26,194 bases of DNA. Source: Myxococcales bacterium (GTDB taxonomy: Bacteria; Myxococcota; UBA796; SXON01). Where the stretch lies: the NCBI GenBank assembly GCA_009692585.1, contig SHYX01000054.1:1-26194 (forward strand), given 5' to 3'. The notes beneath the pieces are model-generated. The model made no database searches. It was not told the DNA's origin and saw only the letters and a list, made by a program, of their open reading frames with translations. The position numbers were made by a program, and so were the translations under genes. Position 1 is the stretch's first letter. Each line of letters starts with the position of its first letter. Shown piece after piece: positions 14,146 through 22,952 of this stretch.

Positions 14146-15774
14146 TCAGGGAGTTGGCCCCCGCAGCACCCGCAGGTCCGCGCCGGCGACCGCCTCCACA
14201 ACCCAGCTGGCATCGGCCTCTCCGCGCGCCAGCACCCAGACGTTCGGAGAGGCTGGCCCCGAGAGCAGGCGCTTGCAGCGGGCGGACGAGCGACCGTTGA
14301 ACGCGGCCTCCTCGACAGGTTGCGGGTAGAGTCGCTCGTCGAGCGAGAGCCCCGCGCAGTCCACCACGCGCAGCGCCCCCGAGGGCCCCGGCACCGCTCG
14401 CTCCCGAAGCACGCGCCGGGCCATCGCGATCGGGGGAAGCGCATCGATGCGCACGGCCTGAGCGTGCCCGCTCGGCTGGCGGCGGACGCCAGTGGCCCGG
14501 TCGAGCAGCGTAGCCGCGCGCATCCGCCAGCCCAGCGCGAGCGCGAGGGTGAGCACGCCGGCCGCGCACAGCCTCGCCCTGCCGCCGGCGAGCGGGACGA
14601 CGCCGTCGGCGAGCCGGAACGCGCCGTCGGCGAGCCGGAACGCGCCAGAGACGAGCAGGATCGACAGCGCGCCCGACAGCGGGAGGATGTACCTGTGCTC
14701 CATGCCGACGACGAAGGCGGCGGGGAGGAGGGTCAAACACAGGCAGAAAGCGGGGAGCAGGCGCCGTCGCAGGCCCAACGCGCCGAGCGCGGCGCCGACC
14801 CACCAGGGAAAGGGCATGGCGCCCGCCAGCCGGCCGAGGTTGCGCCACGCCGTCTCCCGCCCACAGGCGCTCCAGAGATCGGAGACCACAACGGCGGCAG
14901 CCCGCTTGTCCACGCAAGCCCGTATGCCCGCCTCCCGCGCGTGGAGATCCCGTTGGAGGGCCACCTGCTCACCCAGCGTGAGCAGTTGCACCGGAAGTCG
15001 CCCGACGATGAGCTCCCGCGTCAGCCATGCGAGCGCCAGCACGCCGAGCAGCGCCAGCACGTGTTTCGCCGCCGCGCGTGCAACGCCCGTGGGACCGGCG
15101 TCACCGCCTGCCCCCCAGGGCGGAGACGCGCCGACGAGCATCACGCCCACCGACGCCCCCGCGGCGAGCACGAGACCGCGTGCGTCGGTCGCCCCCGCAA
15201 GCCCAAAGAGCACCCCGGCCGCCCCAGCCGCCATCCACCGCGGAGAGAGCCGCGCTCCGACGCGCGTCGGGGGCCGCACCCTTGCCAGAAACGCGAGGTC
15301 AAGCGCGTAGATCCCAGCCGCGACCAGCCCCGCCAGCATCGGGTAGGGGGTGGACATCCGCCCCAAAAGCGCGAGGTCCGGCCAGCCAGCCAACAGCAGC
15401 GCCGTCCAGAAGCCGCCCATCGGCCCCAACATCCGCCGTCCTAGCGCGGCCGACGCCAACACCAGCGCTCCCACGCCTAGCGCGCTCGCAAGCTGGCTCG
15501 CTTCGAGCAGGTGCCCCGCGAGCGGTGTCAGCAACAAGCAAACAAACGGGTGCAACGGGCCCCGCCAGAGCTGGTACGCGGCCCAGTCGTCCTGTGCGAT
15601 CGCCAGCGCGTTTCCGAGGTAGCGCTGCCAGTCGATCCCGAGCGGCACGTCGCGCACGGGAAGTTGCCACGCGCACCCCATGACCCAGAAAAAGGCCGCA
15701 AAAACCCCGATCAGCTCAAGGAGATCGAAGCGTGAGGCCCTGCGCGGGTCCGTCATCTGCTGGGGTGTCGACAT
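14146..15774 (-). CDS. Polytopic membrane protein, glycosyltransferase family 39 (ArnT/PMT)-like
   Basis: I choose the ATG at 15774 (MSTPQQMTD); the frame is open further upstream to 15843, but that part covers the divergent regulator's operator. The 542-residue product has about 10-12 hydrophobic segments (for example LLELIGVFAAFFWVMGCAW and VLALLGVLALAWLT). An early periplasmic loop, GIDWQRYLGNALAIAQDDWA, contains acidic residues in the place used by GT39-type enzymes. A second segment, PLHPFVCLLLTPLAGHL, resembles their PLY/H-P-P motif. A soluble C-terminal part (about 440-542) includes several cysteines. I infer transfer of a sugar from a lipid carrier at the cytoplasmic membrane, but donor and acceptor are unknown. 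It is convergent with the efflux operon and divergent from the TetR gene. Confidence 0.72.
   Translation of the reverse strand: MSTPQQMTDPRRASRFDLLELIGVFAAFFWVMGCAWQLPVRDVPLGIDWQRYLGNALAIAQDDWAAYQLWRGPLHPFVCLLLTPLAGHLLEASQLASALGVGALVLASAALGRRMLGPMGGFWTALLLAGWPDLALLGRMSTPYPMLAGLVAAGIYALDLAFLARVRPPTRVGARLSPRWMAAGAAGVLFGLAGATDARGLVLAAGASVGVMLVGASPPWGAGGDAGPTGVARAAAKHVLALLGVLALAWLTRELIVGRLPVQLLTLGEQVALQRDLHAREAGIRACVDKRAAAVVVSDLWSACGRETAWRNLGRLAGAMPFPWWVGAALGALGLRRRLLPAFCLCLTLLPAAFVVGMEHRYILPLSGALSILLVSGAFRLADGAFRLADGVVPLAGGRARLCAAGVLTLALALGWRMRAATLLDRATGVRRQPSGHAQAVRIDALPPIAMARRVLRERAVPGPSGALRVVDCAGLSLDERLYPQPVEEAAFNGRSSARCKRLLSGPASPNVWVLARGEADASWVVEAVAGADLRVLRGPTP
14601..14645. repeat. 21-bp tandem duplication in the GT39-like gene
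   Basis: Two perfect copies of a 21-base unit (14601-14621 and 14622-14642) are followed by the first bases of a third. They encode the duplicated peptide GAFRLAD-GAFRLAD between membrane segments. The unit is a multiple of three, so the frame is kept. It looks like a recent slippage event. Confidence 0.88.
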
Positions 15775-15792
15775 GCCCACCGGCTTTATCGC

Positions 15793-15819
15793 TTGCGGAT
15801 CCCGAGGTCGCCGTATAGT
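15793..15819 (+). promoter_or_regulatory. Tentative promoter for the TetR-etfBA genes
   Basis: A TTGCGG at 15793-15798 and a TATAGT at 15814-15819 could be -35 and -10 elements. The spacing of 15 bases is shorter than the ideal 17. The -10-like box ends 10 bases before the palindromic operator, so a bound repressor would cover the transcription start. The evidence is weak. Confidence 0.28.
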
Positions 15820-15829
15820 CCACGGCGTT

Positions 15830-15849
15830 GACTGAATCACCATTCAGTC
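15830..15849. promoter_or_regulatory. Perfect palindromic operator for the TetR-family regulator
   Basis: The arms GACTGAAT and ATTCAGTC are exact reverse complements separated by CACC (8+4+8). It sits 11 bases upstream of the regulator's ATG and between the divergent genes. The size and the TGAAT...ATTCA core resemble sites of TetR-type fatty-acid regulators (Bacillus FadR: TGAATGA...TCATTCA). Autoregulation is inferred. Confidence 0.75.
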
Positions 15850-15860
15850 TGCGCCATCCG

Positions 15861-16517
15861 ATGTCCCAAGACCGCCCCCGAACCACCGCTGACAAACACG
15901 ACCGCATCCTCGATGCGGCGATCGACGTGTTCGCGGAGAAGGGGTTCCACCACGCCCGAATCAGCGACATCGCGGCGAAGGCCGAGGTGGCGGACGGGAC
16001 GATCTACCTTTACTTTCGGAACAAGGATGACGTACTGATCACCATCTTCGAAGAGAAGATGGGCATGCTCATCGCCGGACTGAAGCAGGCGTTGGAAGGC
16101 GTGGATGACCCGCTGGAGCGGGTTCGCACGTTCGCACGGTACCATTTTCGGCAGGTGAAGGACCACGAGTCGCTCGCCGAGGTGCTCCAGATCGAGCTCC
16201 GCTTGTCCAACAAGTTCCTCAAGGAGTACCGCCCTACCCGCCTGTGGGAGTACTTGAACGTGTTCGCGGGCATCCTGCGCGACGGCCAGGAGCGCGGCGT
16301 GATTCGCCCACTGGACGCTTTCTCCAGCATGTGGGCCTTCTTTGGCGCGCTGGACGAGATCGCGATGCAGTGGGTGCTGGCCAACAAGGAGCGCAAGCAG
16401 CGCTTCTCCCTGGACGCCTCGGCCGAGGCGGTGGCTGAGATCTTCGTCCGTGGGATCGCCGCGCATCCCGACCCCCTTCCCCCGCCCCCCCCCCAAAATA
16501 TCAAGGAGCTTCCATGA
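15861..16517 (+). CDS. TetR/AcrR-family regulator, FadR (YsiA)-like
   Basis: ATG 15861 is chosen because the frame's earlier codons run through the operator. The 218-residue protein has the TetR DNA-binding domain at its start: DRILDAAIDVFAEKGFHHAR, then ISDIAAKAEVADGTIYLYFR and NKDDVLITIFEEKMG. The last two stretches and the later DHESLAEVLQIELRLSNKF are very like Bacillus FadR/YsiA, which senses long-chain acyl-CoA and controls beta-oxidation and etfBA. This family link is from memory. The gene is directly followed, with a 4-base overlap, by etfB, the same partner as in Bacillus. I infer repression of itself and etfBA, relieved by acyl-CoA. The last 15 or so codons include a run of ten C residues and a Pro-rich tail (PLPPPPPQNIKELP) that is probably not conserved. 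Confidence 0.88.
   Translation: MSQDRPRTTADKHDRILDAAIDVFAEKGFHHARISDIAAKAEVADGTIYLYFRNKDDVLITIFEEKMGMLIAGLKQALEGVDDPLERVRTFARYHFRQVKDHESLAEVLQIELRLSNKFLKEYRPTRLWEYLNVFAGILRDGQERGVIRPLDAFSSMWAFFGALDEIAMQWVLANKERKQRFSLDASAEAVAEIFVRGIAAHPDPLPPPPPQNIKELP
16485..16494 (+). repeat. C10 homopolymer at the regulator-etfB junction
   Basis: Ten consecutive C residues lie in the last codons of the TetR gene. One extra C would move the regulator frame into the etfB frame with no stop codon before etfB's ATG. It could be a slippage-prone tract or a sequencing-length uncertainty. Confidence 0.85.
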
Positions 16518-17296
16518 AACTCGGTGTATGCATCAAGCAAGTCCCGGCGACCGACGCCCGCGTGGTCGTGAACCCCACAGCAACCGGCATCGTGACCAAC
16601 GACATCAAGTGGGAGATCAACCCATACGATGAGTATGCGCTCGAGGAGGCCGTCCGCCAGAAGCAGGCCGGGCGGGGCACCGAGGTCGTGCTGTTCACGG
16701 TCGGCGGGGCCGACACCGAGCAGCGGATGCGAGACGCCCTCGCCCGCGGCGCCGACCGCGTTGTCCGCATCGACGACCCCGCCATGGGCAACACCGACAC
16801 CCTTGGCTACGCGCGCGCGCTGGCAGCCGCGATTGGGGCTGAAGGCATCGGCGCGGTGTTCTGCGGCCGGCAGGCAGTGGACGGCGACAACGGCGCCGTC
16901 CCGTCGATGATCGCCGAGCTCCTCGGCTGGTCTCAGGTGAGCTGGATCGACAAGGTCGGCTTCGAAGGCCAGGCGTTCACCGCGAACCGGGCAGCGGGCG
17001 GCGGAGCGAAAGAGGTCGTGACCGGCTCGCTCCCGGCCGTGTTCACGTGCGACAAGGGCCTGAACGAGCCCCGCATGGCGAAGCTCATGGACATCATGTC
17101 CGCGAAGAAGAAGCCCATCCTGGTGAAGGACCTCGCCGCGCTCGGTCTGGACGCGGCGGCGGTGGCGCCGCTGGTGAGCGAGACGGCGATGACGCTGCCG
17201 CCCGCACGGCCGGCTGGCCGCAAGCTGACGGGCGACCCCGCAGCGGTGGCCGCCGAGCTCGTCCGCCTGCTGCGCGAAGAAGCGAAGGTCATCTGA
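16514..17296 (+). CDS. etfB: Electron transfer flavoprotein subunit beta
   Basis: ATG 16514 has a good ribosome-binding site (AAGGAG, 5 bases before) and overlaps the regulator's stop. The 260-residue length is normal for EtfB. It begins MKLGVCIKQVPATDARVVVN and carries ETF-beta features: INPYDEYALEEAVR, GADRVVRIDDP, the AMP-binding CGRQAVDGDNGAVPSMIAEL, and the signature-region segment KEVVTGSLPAVFTCDKGLNE with PRMAKLMDIMSAKKKP. With EtfA it forms the FAD/AMP heterodimer that passes electrons from acyl-CoA and other dehydrogenases to ETF-quinone oxidoreductase. No dehydrogenase or ETF-QO gene is in this window. The call is very secure. Confidence 0.97.
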   Translation: MKLGVCIKQVPATDARVVVNPTATGIVTNDIKWEINPYDEYALEEAVRQKQAGRGTEVVLFTVGGADTEQRMRDALARGADRVVRIDDPAMGNTDTLGYARALAAAIGAEGIGAVFCGRQAVDGDNGAVPSMIAELLGWSQVSWIDKVGFEGQAFTANRAAGGGAKEVVTGSLPAVFTCDKGLNEPRMAKLMDIMSAKKKPILVKDLAALGLDAAAVAPLVSETAMTLPPARPAGRKLTGDPAAVAAELVRLLREEAKVI

Positions 17297-17351
17297 TCTC
17301 GTCGGTATTTTCCGCCTTAAAATAAAACAATTCATTCATCTGGAGATTCCC
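17297..17351. promoter_or_regulatory. AT-rich spacer between etfB and etfA
   Basis: This gap of 55 bases is strikingly AT-rich for the region. It contains TATTTT and AAAATA as an inverted pair (17306-17311 and 17319-17324). It also holds TCATTCA (17332-17338), the half-site of the Bacillus FadR consensus. A GGAG ribosome-binding site lies 10 bases before etfA. Its function is unproven. Confidence 0.45.
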
Positions 17352-18320
17352 ATGGGCATTCTCGTCCTCTGTGAGACCGAAAACGGCCTCCCCCGCAAGT
17401 CCGCCTTCGAGCTGCTCGGCAAGGTCAGGGCGCTCGGCCTCGGCCCGGTGACCGCGCTGGTCCTCGGGCCAGCAGACGGCGCCGCGATCGCCGGCCTCGG
17501 CGGCTACGGCGCCGACGCCGTCCTCCACTACGACAACGCGGTCCTCGCGAGCCACAGCACCGGCGCCGTGGTGAAGGCTCTGGCGTCCGCCGTCGCCGCC
17601 ACCGGCGCGACCACGCTGCTGGCGTCTGCGAACCAGATCAGCCGTGACGCCTTCCCCCGGCTCTCCGCGCGGATCCGGGCTGGCCTCGCGGTGGAGTGCA
17701 CCGACCTGCGCAACGAAGGCGGGGCCATCGTCGGCCGTCGCCCAGTCTACGCAGGCAAGGCGCTCGTGGACGTTCGGGTCTCCAGCCCGGTCGCGCTGTA
17801 CACCGTCCGGCCCAACTCCTTCCCGGCCGGCAGCTCCACCGGCGCCACCGCGGCCGTCACCACCGGTGACGGAGGCGTCAGCTCCTCCGACATGGACGTC
17901 AAGGTCGTGCAGACCCTCGCGCCCGAGTCCCAGCAAGTGGACCTCACCGAGGCCGACCGCATCGTGTCCGGCGGGCGTTCGCTGAAGTCGAAAGAGGCAT
18001 ACGACGCTGTCATCCGATCGCTCGCCGCCGCGGTGCGCGCCACTCCCGGCGCATCGCGCGCTGCCGTGGACGCCGGGTACGCCCACCACGGGGACCAGGT
18101 CGGCCAGACCGGCAAGGTCGTCAACCCGTCGCTGTACCTCGCGCTCGGCATCTCCGGCGCCATCCAGCACCTCGCCGGCATGCGCACCTCACGCGTGATC
18201 GTCGCGGTCAACAAGGACGCCGACGCGCCGATCTTCCAGTACGCCACCTACGGCATCGTGGGCGATCTCTTCGAGTACGCGCCGCTCCTGCAGCACGAGT
18301 TCGAGAAGATGCTGGCGTAG
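17352..18320 (+). CDS. etfA: Electron transfer flavoprotein subunit alpha
   Basis: The 322-residue product has the normal EtfA length. The N-terminal domain begins MGILVLCETENGLPRKSAFE. The C-terminal FAD-binding domain is intact: IVSGGRSLKSKE, then PGASRAAVDAGY, HGDQVGQTGKVVNPSLYLAL, GISGAIQHLAGM and VAVNKDADAPIFQYATYGIV. These are the ETF-alpha signature and flavin contacts. Start ATG 17352 follows CTGGAG. It is the partner of EtfB, and the two genes form one unit with the TetR regulator. The following membrane-protein gene starts 3 bases after its stop, so it may be transcribed with it. The call is very secure. Confidence 0.97.
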   Translation: MGILVLCETENGLPRKSAFELLGKVRALGLGPVTALVLGPADGAAIAGLGGYGADAVLHYDNAVLASHSTGAVVKALASAVAATGATTLLASANQISRDAFPRLSARIRAGLAVECTDLRNEGGAIVGRRPVYAGKALVDVRVSSPVALYTVRPNSFPAGSSTGATAAVTTGDGGVSSSDMDVKVVQTLAPESQQVDLTEADRIVSGGRSLKSKEAYDAVIRSLAAAVRATPGASRAAVDAGYAHHGDQVGQTGKVVNPSLYLALGISGAIQHLAGMRTSRVIVAVNKDADAPIFQYATYGIVGDLFEYAPLLQHEFEKMLA

Positions 18321-19635
18321 CGGGTGAGCGCGATCGCCCTGGCGGTCGCGGCTTCGCTCACCAGCGCCGTGCTGGGGGCATCCGCGGCGTCCACCGGAGA
18401 CGTCGATGATGCCCTGACCGCCTCACTCGTCGGGCTCGGCGCGTTGGTCTGGGCCGCCGTCCATGCCGCGACTCGCGGGTACGTGGGCGCCGGCTTGCCC
18501 GGCTGGCCCGGACGAGCAGCCTCCATGGTGACGGCAGCGGCGCTGGTCCGCCTGCCGTGGCTAGTCGCGCCGCCGGTCTTCAGCGACGACGTCTACCGAT
18601 ACGTCTGGGAGGGGCGGGTCTGGGCGGCCGGCCTAAACCCGCTCGCGTACGCGCCGGCCGACCTTCGGCTCGCGGCGCTCCGCGACGCCGCGCACCACCC
18701 GTCGAACGCCGCGATCTGGGCTCAGGTCAACCATCCGGAGCTGTCGAGCATCTATCCGCCGGTCGCGCAGATGCTGTTCGTCCTGCTGGCGCCGGGCGGT
18801 GTGCTTGCGTGGAAGTTGGTCGCAGCCGCCGCGGATTGTGGCACGGTCTGGCTCTTAGGCGGTCGGTCCGCGCGGGCGGGCTGGCTGTGGGCGCTGTTGC
18901 CGTTGACGTCGCTGGAGTCCGCCGGTTCGGCCCACCTGGAGTCGGTCGGGGTGCTCTGCATGGTGGCGGCGCTGTCGGGGGGGGGACAGGCAGGCGCGGA
19001 ACGGGGGGGGCAGGCTGCGGCGGCGTGGTTCGGGGCGATGATCAAGCTCCTGCCGGTGGCGACGCTGCTGCCGCTCCTCCGCACCCGGCGCGCGTGGGGC
19101 GTCGCCGTCACCGCCACAGCTCTCGCGTTCTTGCCCCTCCTCGCCGCAGGCCCCGACATGCTCCGGGGATTTCAGGCCTACCGCCTACACTGGTCGTTCA
19201 ACGGGAGCGCGTACCCGCTGTTGGCGACCGGGCTTGATCTCGGTCTCGGGAAGTCGCTGCCGAGCTGGGTCCCCGCCGATCCCGCCCGCGGCCTGCTCCA
19301 GCTCATAGGCGCCGGCTGGGTCGCCCTCGCCGCGTGGCGCGCGCGCACCGACCCCGGAGACCATGCCGCAGCGCGGCTTACGGTGGCGACGACCGCGGCG
19401 TTCGTGCTGCTCTCGCCGACCGTACACCCCTGGTACGTGCTCTGGCCGTTGGCGGCCACCCTCGCGTCCGAACGCCCGGCCAACGGCGACAAGAGCACCG
19501 CATGGGTGCTCGCCGCTGTCCTGATCCCGCTCGCCTACCGGGTGCTTGACACCCTGCACGACGGCGTTTGGCAGGAGGACCCACGAACCCGATGGGTCGT
19601 CTGGGGCCCGGTCTGGCTCGCCGGCTGGCTCACGA

Positions 19636-21738
<2,103 letters not shown>

Positions 21739-21824
21739 GAAAAGCTCCAGAGAGGACGAGGGGCCCGGCGGAAGGGCGCGTTCCGGGGTGCGGAATCACG
21801 ACAGCGGCCGACCTGCGGGCGGCG

Positions 21825-21853
21825 CGTCTACCCCGGGGAGGAGCAGAAGGCAA
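21825..21853 (-). promoter_or_regulatory. Weak candidate promoter for the EF-G gene
   Basis: In the 121-base gap before the EF-G gene the minus strand has TTGCCT (21853-21848), a 17-base spacer and TAGACG (21830-21825). The -35 box and spacing are acceptable but the -10 box is poor. It is listed only as the best candidate seen there. Confidence 0.22.
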
Positions 21854-21859
21854 GGCACA

Positions 21860-22141
21860 TCACGGCACCGCGTCGGGCTCCCACGTGCCCACCGGCCCGT
21901 GCTCGGGGACGAGCCGAAGCTCCACCTTCCCCTTGGTGCGCATCCCCACCCCTCGCAGCCGGGACGTGACGGTGCGGTAGCCGGTCATCCGGGCCTCGAT
22001 CTCGGTAGCGGAGAACATCGGGATCCGCACGGTGACCGGCGCGGCACCAAGCTGGGTCTGCTTGCGGTAGAGCATCGCGCCTTCCGGCAGGGTGGTCACC
22101 TCGACGCGGTGGATGCAGCCGATCAGCAAGAGCCCCAGCAT
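21860..22141 (-). CDS. Small PEGA-like lipoprotein
   Basis: The ATG at 22141 has a strong ribosome-binding site (GGAGGGA) and gives a 93-residue product. Upstream in-frame sequence is antisense-like, so it is excluded. The signal MLGLLLIGC ends in lipobox LIGC with Cys9. The mature part reads VTTLPEGAMLYRKQTQLGAA followed by PVTVRIPMF and MTGYRTVTSRL. This is the pattern of a single PEGA domain (S/T-x-P-x-G-A-x-V-Y-x-x-x-x-x-x-G-x-x-P, then G-Y). PEGA domains are small surface or periplasmic beta modules. It lies 14 bases after the pirin gene on the same strand, so the two may be co-transcribed, but no shared function is evident. Confidence 0.75.
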   Translation of the reverse strand: MLGLLLIGCIHRVEVTTLPEGAMLYRKQTQLGAAPVTVRIPMFSATEIEARMTGYRTVTSRLRGVGMRTKGKVELRLVPEHGPVGTWEPDAVP

Positions 22142-22155
22142 GCGGTGCTTCCCTC

Positions 22156-22863
22156 CTACTTCAGGTTCAACAAAAGCACTTCGGCGTTCGCGCCTTGGTT
22201 GATGACCACCAGCGGCGCGTCGCCCGCGCCCGGGTCGATCGACACCGCGTCCCCCTCGATCATGCGGGCGCCGTTCACGTGCACCGTGCCGCAAGCCACA
22301 TGGATCCACGCGGCTCGGCCCCGTGAAATGGTGTGCTCGGCCGACTCCACCCCGTCGAACCGTCCCGCGTAGATCCGGGCGTCCTGGTGCAGCGTGAGGC
22401 TGCCCTCGGCGCCGTTCGGCGAGGCGATGAGCTTCAGCCGGCCGCGCTTGGCCCCCTCGTCGACGTGGATTTGCTCGTAGCCGGGCACGTGGCCGGGACG
22501 GTCGGGCAGGATCCAGATCTGCAGGAAGTGCACGCCTTCGGTCTGCGATCCGTTGAACTCCGAGTGCCGCACGCCGGTCCCAGCGCTCATCCGCTGGACA
22601 TCGCCGGGGCGCATCACCGAGCCGTTCCCGATCGAGTCCTTGTGCTCGAGCGCGCCTTCGAGCACGTAGGAGACGATCTCCATGTTCTGATGGCCATGCG
22701 GGCCAAAGCCCTTGCCGGGGGCGACGCGGTCGTCGTTGAGCACCCGGAGCGTCCGGAAACCCATGTGGGCCGGGTCATGGTAGCCAGCGAAAGAGAACGT
22801 GTGGAAGGACTTCAGCCAGCCGTGGTCGGCCAGACCGCGGGCGGAGGAACGGCGATGTCGCAT
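22156..22863 (-). CDS. Pirin family protein (YhhW-like)
   Basis: The 235-residue protein is a bicupin of standard pirin length. It starts with a typical N-terminal strand (HGWLKSFHTFSFAGYHDPAH) and has the metal-binding motif FGPHGHQNMEIVSYVLEG (His56, His58), followed by TGVRHSEFN (His100, Glu102). These four residues are the iron site of bacterial pirins such as YhhW, which can show quercetinase activity. A second cupin half (residues about 140-235) is present without the metal ligands, as usual. No oxygenase partner genes are beside it. The start at ATG 22863 opens directly into the conserved N-terminus. The family call is firm; the physiological substrate is unknown. Confidence 0.93.
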   Translation of the reverse strand: MRHRRSSARGLADHGWLKSFHTFSFAGYHDPAHMGFRTLRVLNDDRVAPGKGFGPHGHQNMEIVSYVLEGALEHKDSIGNGSVMRPGDVQRMSAGTGVRHSEFNGSQTEGVHFLQIWILPDRPGHVPGYEQIHVDEGAKRGRLKLIASPNGAEGSLTLHQDARIYAGRFDGVESAEHTISRGRAAWIHVACGTVHVNGARMIEGDAVSIDPGAGDAPLVVINQGANAEVLLLNLK

Positions 22864-22933
22864 GCAGGGGTCCGAGGCGTGCGGCCGCGTAGCCCGGCGC
22901 GGCCCTCGCTGCGGGCTGCGCTGAGGGCCCCCG

Positions 22934-22946
22934 GGGCCGACGGCCC
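22934..22946. terminator. Small GC hairpin after the asparagine-synthetase-like gene
   Basis: GGGCC and GGCCC form a 5-bp stem with loop GAC, 6 bases downstream of the stop at 22953 on the minus strand. More GC-rich inverted sequence lies nearby, but there is no T-run. It is a possible but unconvincing terminator. Confidence 0.25.
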
Positions 22947-22952
22947 GTCAGG

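Noticed and set aside
14086..15444. A 452-codon plus-strand frame opposite the GT39-like gene
   Set aside because: The minus-strand product has clear membrane segments, whereas this one is Arg/Pro/His-rich and featureless.
22864..22952. A regulatory RNA or strong terminator between pirin and the ligase-like gene
   Set aside because: Only short GC hairpins without a T-run are visible; GC-rich sequence makes such stems common by chance.
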